From NCBI GenBank assembly GCA_032622095.1, contig CP136063.1, positions 277,631,426 to 277,695,425 on the forward strand: 64,000 bases of DNA, given 5' to 3'. Below, piece after piece: positions 25,601 through 40,600 of the stretch. A program made the position numbers and the translations under genes. The notes under the pieces were generated by a model that did not search any database, was not told where the DNA came from, and saw only the letters and a list, made by a program, of their open reading frames with translations. This DNA comes from Siphonodentalium dalli. Its lineage: Eukaryota; Mollusca; Scaphopoda; Gadilida; Siphonodentaliidae. The number at the start of each line of letters is the position of its first letter. Positions within the stretch are counted from its first letter, which is position 1.

Positions 25601-28600
25601 TATAAGTCTAATATGAACCAATGCCAATATTTAGGTTCAATATGAACTTATTTACACGAAGATATATTGCAGTAGCATAATAAATATCTATATATATACA
25701 AAAGAGTAGGATACATTTGTCATGTGCGCAAAGCCACACAGGTGCCTCAGGCCCCTCCGACGCTGAATAAATGCTCCCAAAGAGAGCCTGTTTCAGCTAG
25801 TATATTGATATAATTAAACAAGAGCTATGCTGGGCATGGCAAAATACAACTGTGTGCTTTTTTACGAACTGTACACAAACAAACAATGGCAGTGACACTA
25901 AATTGTATTCGGACCAAACCCTCGAACTTGACCTGTATTTTGGTCTGGAAAACTCACATACCAAATTTTGTTTTCAAATTTGGTCTGGATAAAATAAACC
26001 AAACTAAAATTATCATCCGGAAACCTCAAATATTGAAAATTCTAAGTCGAAAAGAACCATAAGTCAGTAAAAATATTCGGATCGAACCCATATTCAAACT
26101 TATCTGTATTTTGTTCTGGAATCTAAGGCCTGAGCAGAATGAGGTCCCCAGAGGGTGAATTTAGTGATGCTAGCCCGGGGTAGCATCACTAAAATCACCC
26201 TCTGGGGACCTCATTCTGCAAATGACAGACACACTATTTCAAGGCTTGAGTGTAATCAAGCTTCCACATATAAGTTACAGGTGTTACCAAAAGGGTTTTT
26301 ATAACTTACCGACACACTTCCTTGTTTCCATGTTCAGCTCATATCCCTCCAGGCAGATACAGATGAAGCTTCCAAATGTATTGGTACACGTTCCTCCCTG
26401 ACATACTGCAGCCAAGTCCACACACTCATCAATATCTATAAGTAAACAGTTAATCAATAATATATATGCAATTAGAGAGATGAATATCAAAATATACCTC
26501 TTATTTTAGTATTGTTTATTCTTGTTTAAATTTTGTTTTGCCAATCATCCTAAATTTTTGTTATTCAGAAATGGTTGCAAAAATGGCCAAAAGAATTTTA
26601 TTTTTATGTCAATAGCACTAGGTTTTTTTATCTTTGAGTGTTAGAATGTACTTCCTAACTGGTATCTGCCTTAATAATATTATAAATTATTCCACGCCTA
26701 TTCCTAGAATCACAGTGTTCCTGACTTTGATTCTGATTCCACACAGTGTGGAATCAGACGATGTTGACGTCACACAATGTAAATAGCATTCGCCTCGACC
26801 ATGAAACCGAAAATATAAAATAAAAGCATCATCATACAAGACAAGCCCTGACTGTTCTGAATAAACTTTGCATGTTAACCAGTATATACCCCCTTAATTT
26901 TCCCATGATACTATGACTAATAGAACTGAAAACCATGGGAAAACAAATTTATTTTTATAATTTTTGTTGCAATTTCGGTAAAAAAGTTGTCATCGGGTTC
27001 AACTAATGAAATTAGTGTGGTCTTACCTTCCAAAATAAGTGTCAATGAATTAGGTCGAAAGCCTTCTCCTCCTGGGCAGAGGGATTTGTACTGAGCTGAA
27101 ATATAGAACGTGAAAGCGATTCAGGGTCTGTGTATATTTTTCAGAGAAAATTCAAGGACTTTTTGTCTAGCCCAAATGTCAAGGAAAATTTTGTGTGCAA
27201 ATAAACTAAGCAAAATAGTTTCCAGTGATTTCTTCTTTTCTATCAGTGTGTGCGTGATTCGTCAACAATACAGGCTACAGGTCGTACCTTTTGTCGGATC
27301 ATTATGAAATTTGTCATAGCTGTTGACATCAACATTTAGACCGGAACGATTCATTTTGGGGTCATTCGGAAAAAAAACAGCAGCCATCTTGGATTTCAAA
27401 ATTCAATCCATTAGCTCGGGCTACAGGTCGTACTGTTCGTCTGATCATCACAAAATTTGTCATGGATGTTAATATTGACATGTAGATGGGAACGAGTAAT
27501 TTTGGGGTCATTCGGCCAAAAAACATGGCGGCCAGTAGCCATCTTGGATTTTACTCTTTGCATGACTAAATCATTTGGCTCGGGCTACAGGTCGTACCTT
27601 TGAACGGATCATCATAAAATTTGTCTTGGCTGTTTAAATTGGAATGTAGATGGGAACGAGTCATTTTGGGGTCATTCGGACAAAAAACATGGCTGCCAGT
27701 GGCCATCTTGGATTTCAAAATTCAATCCATTAGCACGGGCTATAGGTTGTACTGTTCGTCTGATCATCATGAAATTTGTCATGGATGTTAATAACCAGTA
27801 TATACCCCCTCCTACCATATGTTAACCATACAGTAATGCCCTAAGTAATCGACTCCTTAATCACAGAAGAATTATGGGTAACTTTTCAGGATTTAGTCGG
27901 AAATATGGCTTGTTGCCATTCATCGGAAAGCTCTCACTGAGAGCTTACTGATGAATGGCAACAAGCCATATTTCCGACTAAATCCTGAAAAGTTACCCAT
28001 AATTCTGCTGTGGTTAAGGAGTCGATTATTTAGGGCGTTACTGTACATGTTAACCAGCGTATAACCCATCCTACCACATTTTTCTAGAAAGTTGGGAAAA
28101 ATATTCAGCAAACTGTTGTATTAATATTAATTGGACTTGGTTATGTTTCATGTTCTTACTCATACCTGTAACATTTTTAGGACAGACATCACAGAATCCG
28201 GGTGTCTCGCCCCATCCCCGTCCAACGGTGCAGCAGCATGTGGGTAACGATACATGAGTGGCGATCTCTCCGCTACACATACCCGAGTCTCGATATTGTG
28301 GCACATTCATGTAACATGTACCTTGTCTCTTATCTAATGAAGAATTGGGTGGATAAACATTAATTTGAGCATTTATGTGGGCAGTGATTAATAATAATGG
28401 TTTTAGGGCAAAACCACATATGGTTTAAACACATTTTGAATTACTGTAACGTCAAAAATGACAATGATGCCATTTAGGCCGTTGACGTCCCTAGTCACCA
28501 GTGCAATTTGCATATGAAATCACATCATGAAAGTAGTACCTATCTAACAAAGATATGTAAAGTTATATAAAGTTAGCTTGACGTAATAAACGTAATGTTT

Positions 28601-31600
28601 ATTAGACAGGCTCTACATACGCAATAGAACTACAGTAATTCTCTAATTAATCGACCCCTTAACCACAGCAGAATTATGGGTAACTGCTGTTGTTAAGGGG
28701 TCGATTAATTAGAGCATTACTGTAGTGAACAGTGGATAAAAATAGACAAGCTACCCATATTGTTATGATTCTTAGCAGAACCTCCGTGGGTGCCCAGCAT
28801 ACTTTATAGCAAGCCTGAATCATTTGCAGGCTAGCATCACCAAATTCACCCTCTGGGGACTTCATTCTGCATGGCCTCATCTGCTATGGGAGACATAGAC
28901 TCAGATTGAAGTTCCCAAATGGTGAATATTTGTGATGAATACACTTTGGGAACCTCGATTGTGCAATGTGTCGTCTGCCAATTTGGGGATATAGAGAAAC
29001 TAAACTAAAAAAGAAATAGAATCTATGTGAAGAAGTTTCTATAGAAATTTGATAGTAAAGAAACTTTCCAGAGAAGATGTGGCCTAAGCAGAATGAGGTC
29101 CTCAGAAGGTGAATCTCAGGTCCGATAAGACTTCACCGAGGATTGATTACGGCTAATGGTAACATTGATATTAGCATAATGCAGACATGCAAGTGTCTGT
29201 TTAGGTCAATGGTTACTGTCATCTCACTAAATATATAAGGGGAAATGCACCCCCCCCCCCCCCCCCCCCCCCCCACCGGGCGACCAAATTAGTCAAGTTT
29301 TCTGTGCGTCTTGGTCTAACCCTGCTTCAACTTTTCACATTCCAGCATGAGTAGCCTAAGTGTCGGCGCACACAATCCCGATTGTCCCCAATTAATCCGG
29401 CTGCCGGATAAATCGGGGACAATCGGGACCGTGTGCGCCTAACTTTGGAGCGTTTTTTTTTCGGATCCGATTTAATTGGACCGATCAAACTGAGTTTGAT
29501 TTCATCAGAAAAATAAGGGTCGTGACGATGGCATCACGCGTGTTTTGCTTCTCGCATGACCTTCACATGACCAAAACCTCATTCAAAATGTCGGAATAGT
29601 TAGCGGCAAACACTATTCAAAATTAAATCAAGAATTCTGATCGATCGACAAGGAACAACGGCTGGTAGACATGTGGGCAGAAGATGAGTGCCTGTATAAT
29701 AACAAGAGGGCAGCAGCTGTGAAAAGATCTATCACTCTAATTTACGGCTATTGCTCGTGACCTCAATATATTATTAATATATTTATTTAGTTTATTATTA
29801 ATAAATATTAGTCTTTAGAAACACATATTAAGCTTCAACAGCCTAAAATATCTTCGGTCTGTCTCAATAGAACCATACAAATATGGATATCATTGGAACC
29901 GGCTCCTTGACCACATTGTGATAGTTACAGTTATGCCCTGTGCCAATGCATTCTCTTATATATGCGAGTCGACCATAGGTCGCCTCGCATATATAAGAGA
30001 ATGCATTGGCCTAAAAAAAATCTTTTTTTAACACTTTTTACCATTTTTTCTTACATTCTTTAACAATTTTAAAATTTTTAATGTGTTAAGCCAATGCATT
30101 CTCTTATATATGCGAGGCGACCTATGGTCGACTCGCATATATACGAGAATGCATTGGCACAGGGCCCTTCTGTTGGGTAAAGGGTTAATATAAATCACCA
30201 TGACTAGCTATAGTAATTGGCTAGATAGGCTAACCACACCAGTTGCCATAGTGACCATAGCATGCATATGACAGGAGTGAAAATCCAACAAGTGTGCGCT
30301 GACAGCCTCTTTCACACTTTACCTGGTTTGGATTTGAAGGGAAACGTAACTGATAATTAAGGACTGGAACCAGGGACCAGCCTAAATCATATTTTCAGGG
30401 CGAAATGACTTCGCCCTACTATCAAAATAAGGCAAAGTGGCCGTTCTATAGGGCGAAGTGAGTCTACAAAACTTAAATTGAACAGTACTACATAGTCCCA
30501 GTCTTCTTGTACTAAAACCAGCTAAGATATTGGGATGGCGATTTGCTGTTTTTAGTCCCAGCCCGCTTGCATACCAATCCTATCACACGAGTTACGCCCA
30601 CAATCTGTGGCGGGAATCTGTGGTGTATTTTACTCGATTTACCTAATGAATCAATACATGATGCTATATACATCGGAAAGAGAGACATATCATGGTCATA
30701 ATGGTGTATAATAATCTAACTTTCATGTTAAATTACGCATAGAATATTCCGGTTGATTGTCACCAACATCGCTGTTTTTTCTGTTTGTTTACTTAACTGA
30801 AAGCCGAACTCAGGTTCCGAAGAACTTCGGCATTGTCCGGTGTTTGTTTTGGCCGAGACGAATTTCGATACAAACAAAATGGCGGCCCCCATGATATTCT
30901 AATGGTCATTGTGTTTACACTGTTTTAAACTGTGAGATGGTTATAATTCCCGTAATTTATTTAATGTATTACATTTATATCTTCAATATGTATTTAATCT
31001 ATGTAATAATTTATTTATTGTCACGTATAATTACGATTACAATGGAGAATTCATCGTGCGTGGTTGATTGAAAATCTACGGAATATTTTCACCGGAAAAT
31101 GCCGAACGCAGTTCGCAAGGTCAACTGAGTTCGCATACTTTAAAAAATATGTAAACACTGCGGCAAAAGTTTCTTTTCACATTAAATTACCGCTTTCAAT
31201 TCACAACCGATGTGGGTTTCAGATCAAATAGCATGTCTTCTGCGGAAACTATCCGTTTATTGTAGCAATTGTGATATTTTATTTCATATAATTGTGGTTT
31301 TATTTGAGTGGGTCACTAACGATTAACTCATGTCAAAGGAGACCATGGGCCTGGAACTCGGACTAAAGACCGGCACCTCCATCCCAATATCTTAGCCGGT
31401 TTTAGTACGAGAAGACTTGGACTAAGTACTACAGTACTACGACAGGAGTCGCTATAGAACGAAAATAGGAGAGATGTAATATGTCAATTAAACTTATGAA
31501 ACAATGGTTGAAATATGGAGTCTTTATGTTCACTTCATGACCCTAATAACTATTAATAATACCCAAACATAATTGTGAGAGGATAGCAGCATTTTATATC

Positions 31601-34600
31601 GTAATTGTGGGAGAATGACAAGATTTTATTTCATATTTTTCGGGTTTTTAAAAATGCCAACAATATTTATCAAACCGAAACGAAACGAAATCATGAACAC
31701 TTTCACTGCGCTCTATTAGTAATCCCGTTTGAAAATTTAATATGCTTCACAAATGAATTTGTTTTAAAATTTCTTTAACCAAACTCCATAGAGGGAGTGA
31801 TGAACTGACACATTGTGAGAGCTGTGAGTTGTAATCTTCATTGTAAGGTGTGGTAATCACGGTAATCTAAAAATCACAACAACCAGATTAACACTTGAGG
31901 CCCGACGATGTTTTCACAGCTGCCAGTAATCAGACTCCGTTGTCAACATGCTTCCAGATTGGAGCAATACAGGTGTTAATTGTTTTACAACACCCTGATA
32001 GTGGAGTATTGTGTGCAATCACTGTTGACAGTTGTAAATTATCATAAATTATTCGGGGAATTTTGCCGATTTTCGTCAGTCAACTTTGGAATTTTCAGGG
32101 CGACTTGAACTTCGCCCGACTGCAAAAATAAGGCGAAGCGGACGGCGCTAGGGCGAAGAAGTCGCCCACGTCGCCCTCTCGGCTGGTCCCTGACTGGAAC
32201 GGGACATTTTCAGTTCCAAAGTAATGGAAATGATGACCATTTGTCAAAATATGAACCAAAAATGAGAACACAGCACAGAAATGCAATAAAACTTGAATGA
32301 ATTAAAGCCATTTTACTCACCGACGCAGCCTGTTCCAGTTGGGTTGAGTTGGTAATGTCGGTGACACTGACAGATATGGGAGCCCTGTGTGTTCACACAC
32401 GTACCATACTGACAGTTTTCAGGGCTCTCACATTCATCGATATCTAAAAGGAGAAAACAGAAATAATCATTGCAGTATGTCATCTACAGTTATTTTAAGT
32501 AAAAACAGAAATGATAAAGATAAGAAAATTTATACAATTTTCTTTGCCTCCTATTTTGGTTTTATAGCCACATCTTCCTTTGCCGAATGTTCTCAGTGTC
32601 AAATCATCCAACTCTGGAACCAGCACAGATCCCATCATGAAAGGGGTTAAATAAAACAAAATGCTTCTTACTTCACATTCGGTTTCTGGATCCCAAAAAT
32701 TTGTCGAAACTTCATAACTTCATAAAAACATCATAAATTGATATTTTTCATTTATGCATATGGTCTTTCCTTGAAAATAGAGACTAAATACCACGTATAT
32801 GCAAAGAATGTTTTTCCATGTCATACATTTGTTGGAAACAAGCAAAAGAGTTTCATTTTTGATAACATATACAAACACCTACTTACCAGTACAATTGCCA
32901 CCATTCTCATCAAGTTTGTATCCTTGGTTACATATACACTGGAATACTCCGAACATGTTTTCACAGCGGCCGTTCACACATAGATTCTTAAACATCTGGC
33001 ATTCGTTGATATCTATGAAATGTAGAAGTATATTATACCTATTATACTAAATACTCATTGATGAGTAGTTAACACTTAGGAAATGTTCAGTTAATAATAT
33101 CTGAATATAATATTATCTGAACATTTCCTTCCAATAAATAGAACTCCTTCTGTACTTGTATTATCTGTCGTCTGCTTATTTATGCTGAAATCCCCTCCAG
33201 ATGAATAATAGACCCTTCCAATGTAGATACTTATGACTGAGTGGGATAATCCATATAGCAAAGAAAGGGCTAACTGGGTATTTGCCAAAGCGTAGTTACT
33301 TGATTCGTATTCAATTATTTCTCGGAATTTGAAGCTAGTAAGATAAATAAACAAATCTTAATCTCATGCATAGCACACAACATAAATTAATTAATATATT
33401 GGTAGTTACATGTCCAAAATCCATACAGAAATGGTTCCTTCAAATCGTATTGAGTAAAAGAGTGCTTATTCAATTCTATTATATACCTCAAGTTCATAAG
33501 AGGAACATACGTCTTTTGATTGGACAAAGCGTCATTACGTGTTAGAGAGTAGTTTTGACCATTGTCCAGTGAGTGTACTGTCTCCTGGGCTATAGTCTTT
33601 GACCTATTTCCCACAAGGCCAGAATTTTGCGAACTATCGCCTACGTTATAGTCTTCAAACTATTTATCAGCTTGCTGACATCATGGTTGGTACGAGACGT
33701 CAATTTTGTCATATATAATCAAACACATATTGACTGCCATGGGTTGGAATACCAAGTGCTCAATGGTGTCTTCCAAGCCTGCAAATAGCGTGTCTGTCAT
33801 TTGCAGAATGAGGTCCCCAGAGGGTGAATTTAGTGACGCTGCCCGCACAGTGAGCTAGCATCACTAAATGCACCTTCTGTGGACCTCACTCTGCTTAGGC
33901 ATCATATTCTGGGAAGTATCTATAGTATCAAGTTAACATTATTTTTAGTTACATTTCCCTTCTAGGAAGTTTCTATATCCCCTAATTTGCAGAAGATAAA
34001 ATTCATAATTGAGGTGCCCAATGGGTGAACATCACCAACTTCAACTGGGGAACTTCAATCTGATCCTAAGTCTGCCATAGCAGTTGAGGGCCGTAGCAGA
34101 ATGAGGTCCCCAGAGGGTGAATTTGGTGATGCTAGCCCGCTATGCGGGATAGCGTCACTAAATTCACCCTCTGGGGACCTCAATCTGCAAATGAGACACG
34201 CTATTTGCAGGCTTGGTGTCTTCTGAATGGCAAGCAAGACTATTGACCTTGGCCTGCTTGCTGTTCAAAAGACACCACCTCAGGAAAACAGTTCTCACTA
34301 TTCCACCACAAGTCAGTCAATAGGTGTATACTATACCATTTAAAACATCAACGTGCAAGAATGATTACAGAATGAGAAAATAGATAAACACAAGGTAAAC
34401 AGAAGATAAACAGAAGATAAACACAAGACAAGCACAAGATAAACACAAGATAAACACAAGATAAACACAAGATAAACACAAGATAAACACAAGATAAACA
34501 CAAGGCAAAAAATGTGAAGCTCCTGGTAACAGGTCTCTCCAATGAAATTTGTTTCTCTTATACCATTTGGATTTTTACTCTGTATTAAACTTTCGCTATA

Positions 34601-37600
34601 TATTTTGCTATGTAAATATATAATTAAATTTACACTATTTTGTGTGTTGTCAGGTTATGTGGTGAATTCAGATCTAGTGGATTCTAAACTATAATTGATC
34701 TGAAAGACTTTGCTTTTGGTTTGAGAAGATTGACAGAAAGTTTCACAGACTTTGTGATTTCTGAACATGGATCAATATCAAATCAGGAAATATAGTTTGT
34801 CTATTGCTGGCAAATCACCCTCAATGTTCCATAAATCTGCGACCTCATCACAAGTGCTGTATCTGTAACAGGAATTATTCTTCGAAATGACAAAATATGT
34901 AGGTTGTTTTTTCTCAAAACTGACATAACTAGAGGTGTGACTGTCCCCCCCGTGTTTTTAAAATACTAAGATGTTTCACATGTCAGTAAACATTTAGTTA
35001 AAAAAATAAAATAACAATTCCCATTGCAGGTGCACAACCCTAACCCTAATCTTAAACCTATTGACCGAAAAATGTAGGAATAAAAGCTCGGACAAAATTA
35101 TGCATGTTGCAAAAATGTTCTAAGTCGAAAAAGGAGAATAACTCCACCAAAAAAAGTCAGACAGACATCATAATCGCAGGTGCACAGGTTCCCATGGTAC
35201 TAAATATCAGTGCCAAGATTAAAAAACATTGACCTAAAATGTAGGAATAAAAGCTCGGACAAAATTAAGCATGCAAAAAAATTTCTAAGTCAAAAAAGGG
35301 GAATAACTCCACCAAAAAATGTCCAACAGACGTCATAATCGCAGGTGCACAGGTTCCCATGGTACTAAATATCTGTGCCAAGTTAAAAAAAAATTGACCT
35401 AAAAATGTAGGAATAAAAGCTCAGACAGAATTATACATGTTGCGAAAAATTTCTAAGTCGAAAAAGGGGGGATAACTCCACCAAATAAAGTCTGACAGAT
35501 ATCATAATCGCAGGTGCACAGGTTCCCATGGTGGTTGATGTCTGTGCCAAGTTTCACGGAAATTGATCAAAAAACGACTGAGAAAAACTCCGGACAAATT
35601 TGTGTCCACCGACGGTTGGACGACGGACGACGGACGGACGGTACAGCTGACTCCAGTATACCCCCACCTAACTTCATTGCGGGGGGGGGGCGGTATAATT
35701 AAATTTGCCCAAATATGATAATGTCAGTCGGCATTAGATAAATACAACAATAACATAGTGTTTTGAGATGTGTTTTATTCATTAGAAGTGTGATTGTTTT
35801 GGCAAGGCTCTGCCATTGAGATAACAGACATCTCAAAACACACTATACTATTATCATATACATATTATACCTCTCAATCATTCTTTGAATATTAGCATGA
35901 TTCCCCCACTGCACAGAGCTGTGATCAGTGGTCTAATGGTTAATACGTCCAACTTATAGCACTATCACATAGTGATATGAGTCCACCTCCAACAGTGGCT
36001 TGGTCGGATTAACCCTTTCAGTGCCAAGTCCGATTTTTGATCATTTTTCAAATTTATTGATTATAATAATGTGATACATTGATGGAAAGAGCTCTTAGAG
36101 CTCTTAGAGGGTTAAGTGACATGCGACTGTCGAGTCATACATTGTTCAAATCTTGCATCAAGTTCTGATGCTTGAGCAAGGCCGCTTTTACTCTGACTGC
36201 TTCACATCACTCATGTGATAAATGAGTACTCAGTGGGGTGTTGATGGATATTGTCAGCATAATATGCTCACATATGCAATGTAGCTTGGATTTAGCCTTC
36301 TCAGAGGATGGGCCGATGAATATGTGGGAGGGGAGGTAATTATATGTATAATAATAATAATAATAATAATAATGTATATCATTTATATAGCGCTTAATCC
36401 CTGGTGTAGCTCTAAGCGCTTACATTATTACCCCAGCTGTTTTTTATGAGCAATGTCGAGTCTTGTGCCTGCTGCCATTTTACAGGCGCTTCACTAGAGG
36501 TACGACGAAGCAAGCACAGTACAAGCGACCTTGCCCAAGGGTCACAACCTGGCACGAGATTTGAAACAGCGTGTGACTATATACAGCACACACTCCGCTT
36601 GATCTGGCCAAACCACTGTTGCGGAAATGATAGTCCAATGGCAGGACGCGAACTCATGCCAGTGCGTTGACACCATTAAAAGTCCGACACTCTAACCACT
36701 GGGCTACCACTTCCACGATGACGACCATGATGGTGGTTAACCCTTTGAGTGCCAGGTCGATTTTTGTATCAACCCATATACCCTGTGCCAATGCATTCTC
36801 TTATATATGCGAGTCGACCATAGGTCGCCTCGCATATATAAGAGAATGCATTGGCCCTAACAATTTTTTTCTTCTTTTTTTTTCACAATATTTTACAATT
36901 TTAATATATTTTATTATATTCTTTAACATGCTTATTGTGTAGGTTTATGGCCGATTAGATCGGCCCCTGGCACTCAAAGGGTTAAGTGCTATATCAATCT
37001 AATTATTAACATCTATTCATGAAAGTTACATATACTTACCCCTGCATGCTCTGTTGTTGTCGACTGGAGTAAATCCCATGTCACACTCACATCGGAATCC
37101 ACCAGGATAGTTCTGACACTGTCCGTTATCACAAAGGTCAGGGTTCAATGAGCATTCATCAACATCTGTCAATCAAAGACATTAGGGATCAGTTACAATA
37201 TTCATGCTACTTCATGTGGCATTCTTATACACAAGATATTGCCAGGCTTTAAGAGTAATGTTCGACAAGTCACATGATATTCAGGACCGGTATATATTAA
37301 CCCAATTCTGGCTTTTTGAAAAATCTGGGAGGGCAATCAAAGTTTTGATTACATTTTACTCTGATGGTCTGTACATGAGCGAGCTGTTCTGGTGCAGAAT
37401 TAAAGATCATGAGCCTGTCTCCCACAGGGAGCGTCGCATATATAAGAGAATGCACTGGCTTACAAGGTCAAGGTAAATATTGTTAAGCCAATGTATTATC
37501 TTATATATGTGAGGCTCCCTATGAGAGTCTCGCATTTATAAGAGAATGCATCAGCACAGGGTTTTCACAAAATTTCAGGAAGCTGTAGCAACGGAAGGGT

Positions 37601-40600
37601 TAAGCATAAACTCCAAGCTGTCAGTTGCACAACAAGTGACTGAAACAACCACTCATAATGTTTAGTAATATGATGCAAATTATAACCTCACCTCGACAAG
37701 CAGAACCATCCCCACTGAAGCCATCATCACACACACATCTAAAGGTACCAACTTCATTAATGCACATTGCATCTTGGTCACAGCCTCCATTCTCTCTGGC
37801 GCATTCATCTAAATCTGTTAAAAGAGAAACAAGAGCATTGTACACCTGTGGTAATTTCAACAATGGGCCATAACTCAGGTGACAATTGGTGGGCAGAACC
37901 CAAATTCAAAACTTCACCTGTATTTTGGGCTAGTAAACTCATATAGCAAATTTCATTCCATTCAGTTCAGACTTACTAAAGTTATCATCCGGAAACGAAA
38001 ATTAAGTCCAAAATACAACAAATAGGGCCATAACTCTGGTGAAAATTGGCAGACGGAACCCAGATTTGAACTTGACCTGTATTGTGTGCTAATAAACCCA
38101 CATACTAAATTTCACTCCTTTCAGTTAAGACTTACCGTACTGACCCGGCTCAAAGCCCATGTCCGTGTTTAGGCCCACCCATATCTTTTGGCTAAATTCC
38201 ATGCACAGGGGTATATTCGAGTTTAGGCCCACCCCTAATTTTGTTCAATTTCAGCGGTGGTAAGTAAGTATTTGATATCAGCTTGTAGACAGAAAAAAAG
38301 ATTGACGAACTCGAGAAATATAATATTTATATTCAAAACGGAAAATTATACTTCGTAGGCAAGCGAGAATATTCAATAAAATAAAATAAAGTGAATCTTA
38401 AAATCTTATTTGTTTATTAAGTTATACTTCCCGGGGGAAACAAATCATTAACAGACATCAAATACAAAAGAACCAAGTCGCTAACGGCGTATATATGTAG
38501 CTTCAAGTTCAAAAGCCATGCGCGGCTATGCGTGCAAAACGCACAGGTGTCTGTCCAACTACAGTACTGTAAAAACATATTTTTCGCGTTCAGTGACAAC
38601 GTCGGTATGTTCCTTCATGTAACCAAACACAGAGAACTGGCTGCCTGGTTATGTAAACACACAGTGGGTATAATAATGAAGCAGAAGGGGAACTTGTCAT
38701 TGAACAACAATGTCTTCCAAACTACGTCAACGTTATGTACTCGAAATCAAAATAAAGGTTATTGACATTAACATTTTTAAGCTGCATTTTGTTCACGTTT
38801 TACAGCATAAATTGTTTAGGAGCGATAACTCTATTTATTAAAACACATGCTTTTTAGCAGAAATACAACTGTCTTTTCAGTACTGTTAGTGTTAAATAAT
38901 TACACTCACTGGCTTTTGTTAATCGTGCAATTAGTCGCTATTGTAACATCCTCTATGTGGACAACGGATCACAAATAAAGCGTCGGGTTTATTAGTTTCC
39001 TAATCGGATTAAGTCTGAACATTGATATAAGCTATAGACTACTATACTATAGACTATAGATGTGGGATTTACCCACACTGCTTACAAAATTTAATAGTGT
39101 CATTTATGGCGTGAATTATGGGAATGTTGGGCAATAAAACAACATGACAAGTGTTATTATAATATTTTAATATTCACATTTAATTGAAAAATCACTTTCT
39201 TAAAGTAACGTATAGGCCTATTTACCTTTACTTAATTTGGAAGCCGGGGATATTCCCCAATACTCGGCTTTCATCTATTTCAATTCATCAGTTTTACCCC
39301 GAATTTTGGTTTGCAAAGGGTCATATCCGAGTTTAAGCCCACTAACACCGTTACTTAAATTGTTTTTCTAAAAGTTTGGCGCCCATTAGCATTTGGTTTC
39401 AGTTAATTTTAATGTTCATTGGAACGTAAACAATTATTCTCTAACAGAAATCACGGCAGATACAAAAACTAAACGTCATTTAGAATGACATCTCAAACCC
39501 TGTGTACCCTTCAGCACATTTTAAAAACCTGTGTACCATTCAGCACTTGCATGGCTTGCATGGTTCACACTGTCAGTGGTCAGACTCGCCAATTATTTTT
39601 GGAAAATGGCCAAAAAAAAATTATTCGGCCAAAAAGTTTCATGGATAAATTCAATAATCGTCTCTAAATTTATCGTCAGATCTCTGTGAAACCCTTAAAT
39701 CGTTAACAGGTAATCAGCAGTTGCTCGTCCCTTATATGACAATTTATCTAAAGTTACACATGCTTACTCATCACAACAATGATAATGATTAGCTGCCAGA
39801 ACGGCGTACTTTCATAATCGAGTGACAATACTTTACTACTTTGAGGTTTCATAGTTTACATTATATAGCAACTACTGATCTATTTCAACTTCACACCTGG
39901 TCTAGGCTGATTCCTGATATTGGTCACTATAATTTTGACTAAAACATATGCAGTCGACTTACAAAAGAAAAATAAACATGGGGCATCTCTGTGTCACTAA
40001 TTAAGAAACTGCTTGTAGGACAATGCGAAGTGGAGTCCTACAATCAGTTTCTTAGCCGTCAAATTATACTGTACACACTGATGTACTGTGTATTTAACTC
40101 TTAATTGTGCATTTGGTTCAAATTACCTTAACACAGAAGGGTTCTGTTTGTACGGTTGAAGGCATAAAATTACTAGTAGCTATGCTGTCATCAAAATTGG
40201 TCACGGCAATAAGCAATGCCATGGGAAACACCGTGGCAACATGTGGAAACTATAATGCCACATCATTAAATTTGTAATGGGACATTTTTCTTAATTTTGA
40301 GGGCTGCCTATGGGGTTTAATTTCAACTATTACCTCTGCATATAGAGCCATCTCCTGAGAATCCTTCCTCACAGACACACTTGAATGACCCGGGAGTATT
40401 GAAACATTCAGCTTTCCCATCACAGTTAGCTGTTTCAATCGCACACTCATCGTCATCTACAAGGAAACATTGAAATAAAGCAACAAGTCAAATTAAGCCT
40501 GAAGCTAGCATGATTTACTGAATTAGTGTGTCTGTCATTTGCAGAATGAGGTCCCCAGAGGGCCATTATAGTGACGCTATCCAACACGGTGGGCTAGCAT

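Noticed and set aside
35918-36722. Functional tRNA genes
   Set aside because: A- and B-box-like motifs are present, but no cloverleaf can be closed; they head SINE bodies with tails.
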